Notes: generated from the letters alone by a model not told the origin. Shown: positions 44,303 through 53,590, counted from the first letter of the stretch. The stretch is DNA of 64,000 bases from Streptomyces sp. NBC_01268 (GCF_036240795.1 NZ_CP108454.1:1984001-2048000), one strand, 5' to 3'. Program-made: numbers and translations.

Positions 44303-45807
44303 GGGGTGGGGGGCTGCTGGTCGCCGGGACCACGTCCGACGCGGGCAAGAGCGTCGTCACGGCCGGCATCTGCCGCTGGCTGGTCCGGCAGGGCGTCAAG
44401 GTCGCGCCGTTCAAGGGGCAGAACATGTCCCTGAACTCCTTCGTCACCCGGGAGGGCGCCGAGATCGGCCGCGCCCAGGCCATGCAGGCGCAGGCCGCCC
44501 GCGTCGAGCCCACCGCGCTGATGAACCCGGTGCTCCTGAAGCCCGGCAGCGACCGCTCCAGCCAGGTCGTGCTCATGGGGAAGCCGGTCGGCGAGATGAG
44601 CGCCCGCGGCTACCACGGCGGGCGCCAGGCGACGCTCTTCGAGCCCGTGATGGCGTGCCTGGAGGAACTGCGGGGCACGTATGACGCCGTGATCTGCGAG
44701 GGGGCGGGCAGCCCGGCCGAGATCAACCTGCGGCGCACGGACATCGTGAACATGGGCATCGCGCGGGCCGCGAAGCTGCCCGTCGTGGTCGTCGGCGACA
44801 TCGACCGGGGCGGGGTGTTCGCCCAGTTCTTCGGCACGACGGCGCTGCTCGCACCCGAGGACCAGGCGCTCGTCGCCGGCTATCTGGTGAACAAGTTCCG
44901 GGGCGACGTGACGCTCCTCGAGCCCGGTCTCGACATGCTCCACGGGCTCACCGGACGCCGCGCCCTCGGTGTCCTGCCGTACGCGCACGGGCTCGGCATC
45001 GACGAGGAGGACGGCCTGCGGGTCTCGCTGCGGGGCACCGTCCGCGAGTCGGTGGTGGCGCCGCCGGTCGGCGCCGACGTGCTGCGGGTCGCCGTCTGCG
45101 CCGTCCCGCTGATGTCCAACTTCACCGACGTGGACGCGCTGGCCGCCGAGCCGGGCGTCGTGGTCCGGTTCGTGGACCGGCCCGAGGAGCTCGTCGACGC
45201 GGACCTGGTCGTCGTGCCCGGCACCCGCGGCACCGTCAAGGCCCTCGCCTGGCTGCGGGAACGCGGCCTGGCCGACGCGCTGGCCCGGCGCGCCGCCGAG
45301 GGGCGCCCGGTGCTCGGCATCTGCGGCGGCTTCCAGGCGCTCGGCCAGCGGATCGAGGACGAGGTGGAGTCGAGGGCCGGCGTGGTCGACGGGCTCGGGC
45401 TGCTGCCCGTGCGGGTGCGCTTCGGCGTCGAGAAGACCCTGGCCCGGCCGGTCGGCGAGGCGCTCGGCGAACGGGTCGAGGGGTACGAGATCCACCACGG
45501 CGTCGCCACCGTCGAGGGCGGCGAGCCGTTCCTCGACGGCTGCCGGGTCGGTGCGGTGTGGGGCACCCACTGGCACGGCTCGCTGGAGAGCGACGGCTTC
45601 CGCAGGGCCTTCCTGCGCGAGGTCGCCGCCGCCTCCGGCCGCCGCTTCGTCCCGGCCCCGGACACCTCGTTCGGCGCGCTCCGCGAGGAGCAGCTGGACC
45701 GGCTGGGCGACCTGATCGAGGAGCACGCCGACACGGACGCGCTGCTGCGGCTCATCGAGGAGGGCGCCCCGGCGGGGCTGCCGTTCGTGCCGCCGGGGGC
45801 GCCGTGA
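44299..45807 (+). CDS. cobQ: Cobyric acid synthase CobQ (CbiP)
   Basis: 502 residues. N-terminal ATP-grasp-like dethiobiotin-synthetase domain with [28 protein letters not shown] and [21 protein letters not shown]-terminal glutamine-amidotransferase domain with the catalytic Cys in [10 protein letters not shown] and the partner His in EIHHG. It amidates four carboxylates of adenosylcobyrinic acid a,c-diamide to give cobyric acid. ATG 44299 overlaps the cbiB stop and gives [14 protein letters not shown]; the longer frame upstream is a shadow of cbiB. Confidence 0.94.
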   Translation: MRGGGLLVAGTTSDAGKSVVTAGICRWLVRQGVKVAPFKGQNMSLNSFVTREGAEIGRAQAMQAQAARVEPTALMNPVLLKPGSDRSSQVVLMGKPVGEMSARGYHGGRQATLFEPVMACLEELRGTYDAVICEGAGSPAEINLRRTDIVNMGIARAAKLPVVVVGDIDRGGVFAQFFGTTALLAPEDQALVAGYLVNKFRGDVTLLEPGLDMLHGLTGRRALGVLPYAHGLGIDEEDGLRVSLRGTVRESVVAPPVGADVLRVAVCAVPLMSNFTDVDALAAEPGVVVRFVDRPEELVDADLVVVPGTRGTVKALAWLRERGLADALARRAAEGRPVLGICGGFQALGQRIEDEVESRAGVVDGLGLLPVRVRFGVEKTLARPVGEALGERVEGYEIHHGVATVEGGEPFLDGCRVGAVWGTHWHGSLESDGFRRAFLREVAAASGRRFVPAPDTSFGALREEQLDRLGDLIEEHADTDALLRLIEEGAPAGLPFVPPGAP

Positions 45808-45869
45808 CCGCCGCGCCCGCACCGCCCGCCCCGACCTCCGTACGACTCGAAGGAGTGACCACCCGATGA
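45804..45869 (+). other. Short gap between cobQ and the chelatase gene, with a 21-codon frame
   Basis: The non-coding gap is only 58 bases (45808-45865). It contains an open frame, GTG 45804 to TGA 45869, of 21 codons that begins inside the cobQ stop (GTGA) and ends overlapping the chelatase ATG (ATGA). Such exact double coupling is what one would expect from an ordinary operon gene, but a 21-residue product with no motif is hardly a real protein. A GAAGGAG run here serves as the ribosome binding site of the chelatase gene. See the finding on missing cobN. Confidence 0.4.
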
Positions 45870-47932
45870 GCACCCGCTATCCGTTCACCGCCGTCGTCGG
45901 CATGGACGACCTGCGGCTCGCGCTGCTGCTGAACGCCGTCAGCCCGGCCGTGGGCGGTGTGCTCGTCCGCGGCGAGAAGGGCACCGCCAAGTCGACCGCC
46001 GTGCGCGCGCTCGCCGAGCTGCTGCCGGCCGTGCCCGTGGTCGCGGGCTGCCGCTTCAGCTGCGACCCGGGCGCGCCCGACCCCGGCTGCCCGGACGGGC
46101 CGCACGAGGCCGCGGGCGGCGACGAACGGCCCGCGCGCATGGTCGAGCTGCCCGTCGGCGCCTCCGAGGACCGACTGGTCGGCGCGCTCGACATCGAGCG
46201 GGCGCTCGCCGAGGGCGTGAAGGCCTTCGAGCCGGGCCTGCTGGCCGACGCGCACCGGGGCATCCTCTACGTCGACGAGGTCAACCTGCTCCACGACCAT
46301 CTGATCGACCTGCTGCTCGACGCGGCGGCGATGGGCTCCTCGTACGTCGAGCGCGAGGGCGTCTCCGTACGGCATGCCGCCCGCTTCCTGCTCGTCGGCA
46401 CGATGAACCCCGAAGAGGGCGAGCTGCGGCCGCAGTTGCTCGACCGGTTCGGGCTCACCGTGGAGGTCGCCGCGTCCCGCGTGCCCGAGCAGCGGGTCGA
46501 GGTGGTCCGGCGGCGGCTCGCCTACGAGGACGACCCGGCCGCGTTCGCCGCGCGCTGGGCCGGCGAGGAGGCGGCGCTGCGCGAACGGATCGTCGCCGCA
46601 CGGGAGTTGCTGCCTCAGGTGGCCCTCGGTGACGCGGTGCTGCTGCAGATCGCCGCGACCTGCGCCGCGTTCGAGGTCGACGGCATGCGCGCCGACATCG
46701 TGATGGCCCGTACGGCGACCGCGCTGGCGGCCTGGGCGGGTCGGACCGAGGTGACCTCGGAGGACGTGCGGCAGGCCGCGCTCCTGGCCCTCCCGCACCG
46801 GCGGCGGCGCAACCCCTTCGACGCCCCCGGCCTCGACGAGGACAAGCTGGACGAGACCCTCGACCGGTTCAAGGGCGAGGCGCCGGACGACGAGCCCGAG
46901 CCGGACGGCCCGGGCGACGGCGGTCCCGGCGGGGGCGGTGGCGGGGGCGGGGGGATCCCGCCGCAGGGCGACGGGCCCGCGCCGCAGGAGTCCGGGGCGC
47001 CCGAGGAGGCCCCGGCCCCCGCGCCGCAGGACAGCGGCGCCGGTTCCGGCCCGGCCTCCGGTCCCGGTGCGGGTGAACGCGCGGCCGTCCGGGCCGCCGA
47101 GCCCTTCCGCACCAAGATGCTGAGCGTGCCCGGCCTCGGCGAGGGGGCCTCCGGGCGCCGCTCCCGGGCCCGCACCGAGCACGGCCGCACCACCGGCGCC
47201 ACCCGTCCCCGGGGCGCGCTGACCAAGCTGCACCTGGCCGCCACCGTGCACGCCGCCGCCCCGCACCAGAAGGCCCGTGGGCGCAGCGGCCCCGGCCTGG
47301 TGGTGCGCCGGGACGACCTGCGGCAGGCGACCCGCGAGGGCCGCGAGGGCAACCTGGTGCTGTTCGCCGTGGACGCCTCCGGTTCGATGGCGGCCCGGCA
47401 GCGGATGGGCGCGGTGAAGGGCGCCGTGCTGTCCCTGCTGCTCGACGCCTACCAGCGGCGCGACAAGGTCGGCCTGATCACCTTCCGGGGCCGTGACGCG
47501 GAGCTCGCGCTGCCGCCGACCTCGTCGGTGGACGCGGCCGCCACCCGGCTCGAACAGCTCCCGACGGGCGGCCGCACGCCGCTGTCGGCCGGGCTGCTCA
47601 AGGCGCACGACGTGCTGCGCGTCGAGCGCCTGCGGGACCCCTCGCGCCGCCCGCTGCTCGTGGTCGTCACCGACGGCCGCGCGACCGGCGGCGGCGCCGA
47701 TCCGCTGGCGCTCGCCGCCCGTGCCGCGCGGCTGCACGCCGCCGACGGCACGGCGAGCGTCGTCGTGGACTGCGAGACCGGACCGGTGCGGCTGGGCCTC
47801 GCCGGGAACCTCGCCCGTGAACTCGGCGGCACCGCCGTCACCCTGGACGAGCTGCGCGCGGACGCGATCGCGGGCCTCGTCAGGGACGTGAGGGACGTAC
47901 AGGACAACCGCTCTGCCAGGAGGGCCGCCTGA
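45866..47932 (+). CDS. Putative cobaltochelatase/magnesium-chelatase subunit (ChlI-ChlD fusion)
   Basis: 688 residues. An N-terminal AAA+ domain has the Walker A GEKGTAKST (residues 36-44) and Walker B LYVDEVNLL. A Gly/Pro-rich linker (residues ~346-410, including a run of nine Gly) leads to a C-terminal von Willebrand A domain with the MIDAS motif DASGS (503-507) and VVTDGRATGG. These parts equal BchI/ChlI plus the end of ChlD, the motor of the aerobic cobalt chelatase (CobS/CobT role). In other Streptomyces the CobN-type subunit is next to it; here it is absent. It has ATGA coupling upstream and overlaps cobO by one base. Confidence 0.88.
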   Translation: MSTRYPFTAVVGMDDLRLALLLNAVSPAVGGVLVRGEKGTAKSTAVRALAELLPAVPVVAGCRFSCDPGAPDPGCPDGPHEAAGGDERPARMVELPVGASEDRLVGALDIERALAEGVKAFEPGLLADAHRGILYVDEVNLLHDHLIDLLLDAAAMGSSYVEREGVSVRHAARFLLVGTMNPEEGELRPQLLDRFGLTVEVAASRVPEQRVEVVRRRLAYEDDPAAFAARWAGEEAALRERIVAARELLPQVALGDAVLLQIAATCAAFEVDGMRADIVMARTATALAAWAGRTEVTSEDVRQAALLALPHRRRRNPFDAPGLDEDKLDETLDRFKGEAPDDEPEPDGPGDGGPGGGGGGGGGIPPQGDGPAPQESGAPEEAPAPAPQDSGAGSGPASGPGAGERAAVRAAEPFRTKMLSVPGLGEGASGRRSRARTEHGRTTGATRPRGALTKLHLAATVHAAAPHQKARGRSGPGLVVRRDDLRQATREGREGNLVLFAVDASGSMAARQRMGAVKGAVLSLLLDAYQRRDKVGLITFRGRDAELALPPTSSVDAAATRLEQLPTGGRTPLSAGLLKAHDVLRVERLRDPSRRPLLVVVTDGRATGGGADPLALAARAARLHAADGTASVVVDCETGPVRLGLAGNLARELGGTAVTLDELRADAIAGLVRDVRDVQDNRSARRAA

Positions 47933-48540
47933 TGCCACAGGGACAGCCGACCGTCGTTCCCGACGACGGTCTCACCACCCGCCAGCGCCGCAACCGCGCA
48001 CTCGTCATGGTGCACACGGGCGTCGGCAAGGGGAAGTCGACCGCCGCGTTCGGCATGGCGCTGCGCGCCTGGAACCAGGGGTGGCCGATCGGGGTGTTCC
48101 AGTTCGTCAAGTCCGCCAAGTGGAAGGTCGGCGAGGAGAACGCCCTGAAGGCGCTCGGCGAGACCGGCAAGGGCGGCACGGTCACCTGGAACAAGATGGG
48201 CGAGGGCTGGTCCTGGATCCAGCGCGAGGTCGCCGAGGGCGAGCAGTCGCACGAGGAGAAGGCCCGCGAGGGCTGGGAGCAGGTCAAGCGGGACCTCGCC
48301 GAGGAGAAGTACCGGTTCTACGTCCTCGACGAGTTCGCGTACCTGCTGCACTGGGGCTGGATCGACACCAAGGAGGTCGTCGAGGTGCTGCGGGACCGTC
48401 CCGGGCAGCAGCACGTCGTCATCACCGGCCGCAACGCCCCGCAGGAACTCGTCGACTTCGCGGACCTCGTGACCGACATGTCGAAGGTGAAGCACCCGAT
48501 GGACGCGGGTCAGAAGGGCCAGCGGGGCATCGAGTGGTAG
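47932..48540 (+). CDS. cobO: Cob(I)yrinic acid a,c-diamide adenosyltransferase
   Basis: 202 residues. VMVHTGVGKGKSTAAFGMALRAWNQGW is the P-loop of the CobA/CobO (BtuR) family, and LDEFAYLLHWGWID with KHPMDAGQKGQRGIEW at the end complete the match. It adds the adenosyl group from ATP to cobalt(I) corrinoid. Start ATG overlaps the chelatase stop (TGATG); the end overlaps the cobB start by seven bases. Confidence 0.94.
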   Translation: MPQGQPTVVPDDGLTTRQRRNRALVMVHTGVGKGKSTAAFGMALRAWNQGWPIGVFQFVKSAKWKVGEENALKALGETGKGGTVTWNKMGEGWSWIQREVAEGEQSHEEKAREGWEQVKRDLAEEKYRFYVLDEFAYLLHWGWIDTKEVVEVLRDRPGQQHVVITGRNAPQELVDFADLVTDMSKVKHPMDAGQKGQRGIEW

Positions 48541-49886
48541 CACGTCTCGTCATCGCCGCGCCGTCCTCGGGCGCGGGCAAGACCACGGTCGCGACCGGCC
48601 TGATGGCCGCGTTCGCCGGCCGTGGTCTCGCGGTCTCCCCGCACAAGGTCGGCCCGGACTACATCGACCCGGGCTACCACGCGCTCGCCACCGGCCGGCC
48701 GGGCCGCAACCTCGACGCGTACATGTGCGGTACGGATCTGATCGCGCCGCTCTTCGCGCACGGCGCGCGGGGCTGCGACCTGGCGGTCGTCGAGGGCGTG
48801 ATGGGGCTGTACGACGGTGCCGCCGGCCAGGGCGAGCTGGCCTCCACCGCGCAGGTGGCGAAGCTGCTGCGGGCACCGGTGGTGCTCGTCGTGGACGCCT
48901 CCTCGCAGTCCCGGTCGGTGGCCGCGCTCGTGCACGGCTTCGCGTCCTGGGACCCGCAGGTGCGGCTGGGCGGGGTGATCCTCAACAAGGTCGCCACCGA
49001 CCGGCACGAGCTGCTGCTGCGGGAGGCGCTGGAGGAGTCGGGCGTGCCGGTGCTCGGGGTGCTGCGGCGGGCGCCCGCCGTGGCCACGCCCTCGCGGCAC
49101 CTGGGTCTCGTGCCGGTCGCCGAGCGGCAGGCCCAGGCCGTGGAGGCGGTGGCCGCGCAGGCGGAGCAGGTGCGGGCCGGGTGCGACCTGGAGGCGCTGC
49201 TCGCGTTGGCGCGCAGCGCGCCGGAGCTGCACGAGGCGCCGTGGGTGCCCGAGCCGGGGGGACGGCCGCGGGCCGGCGGTTCGTCCGTGCGGCCCGTCGT
49301 CGCCGTCGCCGGGGGCGCCGCCTTCACCTTCTCGTACGCCGAGCACGCCGAGCTGCTGACCGCCGCCGGTGCGGAGGTGGTCACCTTCGACCCGCTGCGG
49401 GACGAGGCGCTGCCCGAGGGGACGCGCGGGCTCGTCATAGGGGGCGGGTTCCCCGAGATGTACGGCGAGCAGCTGTCCGCGAACGAGCCCTTGCGGAAGG
49501 CCGTCGCCGAGCTCGCCGCCTCGGGCGCGCCGGTGGCCGCCGAGTGCGCCGGGCTGCTGTATCTGGCGCGGTCGCTGGACGGGCGGCCGATGTGCGGGGT
49601 GCTGGACGCCGACGCGCGCATGTCGGAGCGGCTCACGCTGGGGTACCGGGACGCCGTCGCCGTGAGCGACAGCGTGCTGGCGGCGGCGGGGACGCGGATG
49701 CGGGGGCACGAGTTCCACCGCACGGTGATCGAGCCGGGGGCCGGGGAGCTGGCCGCCTGGGGGCTGCGACAGCCGGAGCGCCGGGTCGAGGGCTTCGTCC
49801 AGGGCGGGGTGCACGCGAGCTACGTGCACACCCACTGGGCGGGGGCCCCGTCGGCCGCCGCGCGTTTCGTGGAGCACTGCGCGTGA
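48534..49886 (+). CDS. cobB: Cobyrinate a,c-diamide synthase CobB (CbiA)
   Basis: 450 residues. ARLVIAAPSSGAGKTTVATGL (P-loop), SPHKVGPDYIDPGYH and EGVMGLYDG belong to the synthetase domain; AECAGLLYLARSLDG carries the catalytic Cys of the glutaminase domain, and HEFHRT the His. It amidates the a- and c-carboxylates of (hydrogeno)cobyrinate. GTG 48534 lies inside the end of cobO, and the upstream frame is a cobO shadow. Confidence 0.93.
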   Translation: MVARLVIAAPSSGAGKTTVATGLMAAFAGRGLAVSPHKVGPDYIDPGYHALATGRPGRNLDAYMCGTDLIAPLFAHGARGCDLAVVEGVMGLYDGAAGQGELASTAQVAKLLRAPVVLVVDASSQSRSVAALVHGFASWDPQVRLGGVILNKVATDRHELLLREALEESGVPVLGVLRRAPAVATPSRHLGLVPVAERQAQAVEAVAAQAEQVRAGCDLEALLALARSAPELHEAPWVPEPGGRPRAGGSSVRPVVAVAGGAAFTFSYAEHAELLTAAGAEVVTFDPLRDEALPEGTRGLVIGGGFPEMYGEQLSANEPLRKAVAELAASGAPVAAECAGLLYLARSLDGRPMCGVLDADARMSERLTLGYRDAVAVSDSVLAAAGTRMRGHEFHRTVIEPGAGELAAWGLRQPERRVEGFVQGGVHASYVHTHWAGAPSAAARFVEHCA

Positions 49887-49888
49887 GC

Positions 49889-50668
49889 TCAGCCGCCGGA
49901 CAGGCCCACCACGAGCCAGATGAAGGCCACGCCGGCCACCGTGCACAGCAGGGTGGTGAGGGCGGGGTGTTCGTGGTGGGCCTCGGGCAGGATCTCGGCG
50001 GCGGCGAGGTAGAGCAGGGCACCGCCGAAGAAGCCGAGATAGCTGCCGAGCAGTTCCTCCGGAAGGGTGAACAGCAGGGTGGAGGCGGCGCCGACGAGCG
50101 GGGCGACCGCGTCGGCGAAGAGCATGGCGAGGGCCTTGCGGCGGGCGTTCCCGTACAGGCTGGTGATCGTGTACGTGTTGAATCCGTCGGCGAAGTCGTG
50201 GGTGATGACGGCGAGCGCGACGGTCGCGCCCATGCCGCCGCCGACCTGGAAGGCGGCGCCGAGGGCGACGCCGTCCATGAGGCTGTGACCGACCATGGCG
50301 GCGGCCGCCGTGAGTCCCACCTGCGGGGTGCGCCCGCCCGCCTCCCGGCCGCCGCCCCCCGCCGAAGCGCTCCGCTCCGCCCCCCGGCCCGTCTCCGCGC
50401 CGTGCGCGGCGCTGCGGACGGCGAGGAGACGTTCCATCACGTGGGCGAGGAGGAAGCCGCCGACGAAGAGCAGCAGGGCCTGGGGGACGCCGAAGACCTT
50501 CTCGCCGGCGGCGTCCATGGCCTCGGGGAGCAGGTCGAGTCCGACGACGCCGAGCATGAGTCCGCCGGCCAGGCCGAGGACGAGATGGCGTCGGTCGGTG
50601 ACGCGCTGGGCCGTCCAGCCGCCGAACAGCGTCATGAGGAACGCGCCGAGCGCGACGACTACAGCCAT
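49889..50668 (-). CDS. ZIP-family metal transporter
   Basis: 259 residues, eight helices. AMVGHSLMDGVALGAAFQ and VITHDFADGFNTYTI are the two metal-binding helices (H-S-x-x-D-G, H-D-x-x-D-G-x-N) of ZIP permeases. A Gly/Glu-rich cytoplasmic loop lies between helices 3 and 4 (residues ~88-115). It brings divalent metal into the cell. Its place inside the cobalamin cluster, antisense to the flanking genes, may mean cobalt or zinc import for cofactor synthesis, but metal choice is not shown by the sequence. Convergent with cobB (two bases between). Confidence 0.88.
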   Translation of the reverse strand: MAVVVALGAFLMTLFGGWTAQRVTDRRHLVLGLAGGLMLGVVGLDLLPEAMDAAGEKVFGVPQALLLFVGGFLLAHVMERLLAVRSAAHGAETGRGAERSASAGGGGREAGGRTPQVGLTAAAAMVGHSLMDGVALGAAFQVGGGMGATVALAVITHDFADGFNTYTITSLYGNARRKALAMLFADAVAPLVGAASTLLFTLPEELLGSYLGFFGGALLYLAAAEILPEAHHEHPALTTLLCTVAGVAFIWLVVGLSGG

Positions 50669-50716
50669 GGGCCTTTGCTATCCGATGGCGGCTCGTCCGC
50701 GCACCTCGAAGCGGGG

Positions 50717-52309
50717 GTGCGGGTCGTGGTGGGGGTCGGGGCACGGTCCGGGGCCGAGGCGGCGGAGGTGCTGGGGCTGATCGGGTCGGCGCTGCGCGAG
50801 GCGGGGCTCGGCGACGGTGACGTGGGCGCGCTCGCGACGCTGGAGACGCGGGCCGGTGAGCCGGGGATCGCGGGGGCGGCGGCGCGGCTCGGGGTGCCGG
50901 TGCGGGCGTTCCGGAGCGAGGAGCTGGCCGGGGTGCCCGTACCGCATCCTTCGGGGCGGGCGCTGGCCGCGACGGGGACGGCGTCCGTGGCGGAGGCGGC
51001 GGCGCTGCGGGCGGCGGGGCCGGGGGCGGTGCTGGTGGTGCCGAAGCGGCGGACGCGGAGCGTGACGTGCGCGATCGCCCGTTCCGTCGCGGGGTGGCCG
51101 GATGACGTGGGTCCGTCGAACGAAGATGCCTTAGGCGTACGGTTGTTGGGCCGGGGCCACGGGTACATCGCAGGCGAGCCCGGCTCATCCCCCACAGGCA
51201 CCATCCCCACGCGCACCATCCCCACCCCCACCCCCCACACGACGGCGGCCATGGACATCCACACTCATGCTGATGCACACGATCTGCGTCACCACGGCGA
51301 CGCCGAGGTCCGGGACGAGAAGCTGATCGACCTCGCGGTCAACGTCCGGACGAACACGCCGCCGGAGTGGCTGCGGGAGCGGATCGCGAACTCCCTGACC
51401 GGCCTGGCCGCCTACCCGGACGGGCGGGTGGCGCGGGCGGCGGTGGCCGAGCGGCACGATCTGCCGGCCCGGCGGGTGCTCCTGACGGCGGGCGCGGCGG
51501 AGGCGTTCGTGCTCCTGGCGCGGGCGCTGCCGGCGCGGCGGCCGGTCGTGGTGCATCCGCAGTTCACCGAGCCGGAGGCGGCGCTGCGGGACGCCGGGCA
51601 CGAGGTGGAGCGGGTGCTGCTGCGCGAAGAGGACGGTTTCCGGCTGGATCCGGCGGCGGTGCCGGAGGAGGCCGATCTGGTGGTGATCGGCAATCCGACC
51701 AACCCCACCTCGGTGCTGCACCCGGCCGAGGCGATCGCGGCGCTGGCCCGGCCGGGGCGGACGCTGGTGGTCGACGAGGCGTTCATGGACGCGGTGCCGG
51801 GCGAGCGGGAGTCGCTGGCCGGGCGGACGGACGTGCCGGGGCTGGTGGTGCTGCGGAGCCTGACGAAGACCTGGGGTCTGGCGGGGCTGCGGATCGGCTA
51901 CGTGCTGGCGGCGGCGGAGACGATCGCCGCGCTGGAGCGCGTACAGCCGCTGTGGCCGGTGTCGACGCCGGCGCTGGTGGCGGCCGAGGCGTGCATGGCG
52001 CGGGCGGCGCTCGCGGAGGCCGAAGAGGCGGCGCACGGCATCGGCAGGGAGCGGGCGCATCTGCTGGCGGGGCTCGCGGAGTTCGACGAGGTGCGGGTGG
52101 TCGAGGCCGCGGAGGGCCCGTTCGTGCTGGTGCGGATCGAGGGCGCGGACGCGGTGCGGGAACGGCTGCGGGGGCTCGGTTTCGCGGCGCGGCGCGGGGA
52201 CACGTTCCCGGGGCTCGACCGGAACTGGCTGCGGCTCGCGGTGCGGGACCGGGCGACGACGAACCGTTTCCTCCAGGCGCTGGACCAGGCGCTGTTGATG
52301 CTGGGCTGA
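50717..52309 (+). CDS. Fusion of CobE/CbiG-like domain and CobC-type aminotransferase
   Basis: 530 residues. Residues ~1-135 resemble the CbiG C-terminal/CobE domain (VVVGVGARSGAEAAEVLGLIGSAL, ALATLETRAGEPGI, VLVVPKRRTRSVTCAIAR). A Pro/Thr linker leads to a PLP-dependent aminotransferase of the Rv2231c/CobC type from about residue 195 (LIDLAVNVRTNTPPEWLRERI), with the PLP lysine Lys384 in RSLTKTWGLAGLRIGYV. The CobC-like part may be L-threonine-phosphate decarboxylase, which supplies aminopropanol phosphate to CbiB. GTG 50717 is the likely start; an in-frame ATG at 51251 could yield the aminotransferase alone. Confidence 0.83.
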   Translation: MRVVVGVGARSGAEAAEVLGLIGSALREAGLGDGDVGALATLETRAGEPGIAGAAARLGVPVRAFRSEELAGVPVPHPSGRALAATGTASVAEAAALRAAGPGAVLVVPKRRTRSVTCAIARSVAGWPDDVGPSNEDALGVRLLGRGHGYIAGEPGSSPTGTIPTRTIPTPTPHTTAAMDIHTHADAHDLRHHGDAEVRDEKLIDLAVNVRTNTPPEWLRERIANSLTGLAAYPDGRVARAAVAERHDLPARRVLLTAGAAEAFVLLARALPARRPVVVHPQFTEPEAALRDAGHEVERVLLREEDGFRLDPAAVPEEADLVVIGNPTNPTSVLHPAEAIAALARPGRTLVVDEAFMDAVPGERESLAGRTDVPGLVVLRSLTKTWGLAGLRIGYVLAAAETIAALERVQPLWPVSTPALVAAEACMARAALAEAEEAAHGIGRERAHLLAGLAEFDEVRVVEAAEGPFVLVRIEGADAVRERLRGLGFAARRGDTFPGLDRNWLRLAVRDRATTNRFLQALDQALLMLG

Positions 52310-52423
52310 GCGGCGGGGCCCCGCGAGCCGAGGACGCCCGTCGACCCCACGGGCGCCTCGGGGCACCACGGCCCCCGCGGCCTCTCGGCCTTTCGGGCCC
52401 CCGTGACCATTCGGGCCTCTCGC

Positions 52424-52504
52424 CCCCCCTTGGCTTCTCGGGTCTTTCGGCCCCCCTTGGCTTCTCGGGTCTTTCGGCCCCCGGGGGCCTCTCGGGTCTT
52501 TCGG
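52424..52504. repeat. Three 27-base tandem repeats, pyrimidine-rich on + strand
   Basis: Units 52424-52450 and 52451-52477 are identical; 52478-52504 is a degenerate third copy. They lie in the 285-base gap after the CobC fusion gene. Each carries CTCGGGTCTTTCGG, which can form small CCGA/TCGG hairpins. No gene covers them. Confidence 0.85.
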
Positions 52505-52528
52505 GCCCCTCGGACCCTTCGGAACCCT

Positions 52529-52568
52529 CGCCGGGGGCGGTGCCGTACGCACGGCACCGCCCCCGGCG
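52529..52568. terminator. Bidirectional terminator between the cobalamin cluster and the LAETG gene
   Basis: Perfect 18-bp stem (52529-52546 with 52551-52568), loop of four bases, located between two convergent genes. Confidence 0.9.
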
Positions 52569-52594
52569 TCCCCTTCGTCTCCCCCTCGGGCCGG

Positions 52595-53590
52595 TCAGCC
52601 GCGGGCGCGGGCGCGCCCGCGGGCCAGCAGCATCGAGCCGCCGCCCACGCCGAGGAGCAGGACGGCGCCGCCGGCCAGGTACGGGGTCATGGAGCTGCCG
52701 CCGGTCTCGGCGAGGTTCTCGGTGGGGGTGGTGCCGCCGTTGTTCGTCGTCACGCCCGTGTCGTGGCTGGGCGGGGTGGAGGGCTGCTGCGAGGGCTGCT
52801 CGGACGGCTGCTGCGAGGGCTGCTCGCTCGGGCGCTCGCTGGGCCGCTCGCTGGGCTTGCTGCCGGCCGGGGTGGCGCAGGTCGCCTCGGCGAGGGTGAT
52901 CCTGCCGCTGACCTCGGCGACGTTGAGGTCGAGCGGGTTGACCGTGACCTTCAGTTCCAGGGCGGTGGCGGCGGCGGTGCGGGAGGTGGTGGAGGTGCGG
53001 GAGAGGTCGAGGACGACCTCGCCGACGCCGGGCACGCTCACCTTGGTCCGGCCGCCGGTCGACAGGGTGGTCTTCTTGCCGAGGACGGTGATGTGGCCGA
53101 GCAGGTTGGACTCGGCGACCGGGCGCCTGCCGGCCTCGCAGACGGCCTGGGAGGTGACCTTCTCGACCTCGACGAGGGAGAGCAGCGGGAGTCCGGGGAC
53201 ATGGACCCGCGCCTTGACGAGGTTGACGTAGCCCTTCGCGGTGTTCCCGTGGACGGTCGCCTCGGAGGTGGCGACGTCGGCGCGCAGGACGTCGACCGGC
53301 TTGTTGTTCTCCGCTCCCTTCACCTGCACCGTGAGGGCGGTCCGCCGGGCGCTGGCCGGGGCCTCGACCTCGTTGAGGGAGGCGCGCAGCGGCACGCTCA
53401 CGGCCTTGTTGAGCAGGTTCACGTCGAGTCCGGCGCGCAGGACGACGGCGGTGGCGTGCCCCTCGGCGCCCTTGCCGTCCGTGGCGTGGGCCGCCGGGGC
53501 CACGAGGAGCACGGGGCCGACCGCGAGCGCGGCGACGGTGGCGGCCGCGGCGGAACGGCGTACGGGCATGCGGAAGGTGTTGCTGTTCAA
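52595..53590 (-). CDS. SCO1860-family LAETG-anchored secreted protein
   Basis: 331 residues. Signal peptide at the start (RRSAAAATVAALAVGPVLLVAPAAHA), then two cysteine-bearing beta-rich parts. A Ser/Pro/Glu/Gln spacer of repeated PSEQPSQQPS units follows. The C-terminus is a sortase signal LAETG, then a helix (YLAGGAVLLLGVGGGSMLLA) and RGRARARG. LAxTG signals are the targets of Streptomyces class E sortases, so the protein is linked to the cell wall. The start is TTG 53590 (family N-terminus MNSNTFR); ATG 53569 is the alternative. Function unknown. Confidence 0.86.
   Translation of the reverse strand: MNSNTFRMPVRRSAAAATVAALAVGPVLLVAPAAHATDGKGAEGHATAVVLRAGLDVNLLNKAVSVPLRASLNEVEAPASARRTALTVQVKGAENNKPVDVLRADVATSEATVHGNTAKGYVNLVKARVHVPGLPLLSLVEVEKVTSQAVCEAGRRPVAESNLLGHITVLGKKTTLSTGGRTKVSVPGVGEVVLDLSRTSTTSRTAAATALELKVTVNPLDLNVAEVSGRITLAEATCATPAGSKPSERPSERPSEQPSQQPSEQPSQQPSTPPSHDTGVTTNNGGTTPTENLAETGGSSMTPYLAGGAVLLLGVGGGSMLLARGRARARG

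Noticed and set aside
45804..45869. 21-codon frame as a real leader-peptide gene
   Set aside because: It has perfect coupling at both ends but no motif or separate ribosome binding site of its own; a chance frame or cobN remnant is more likely.
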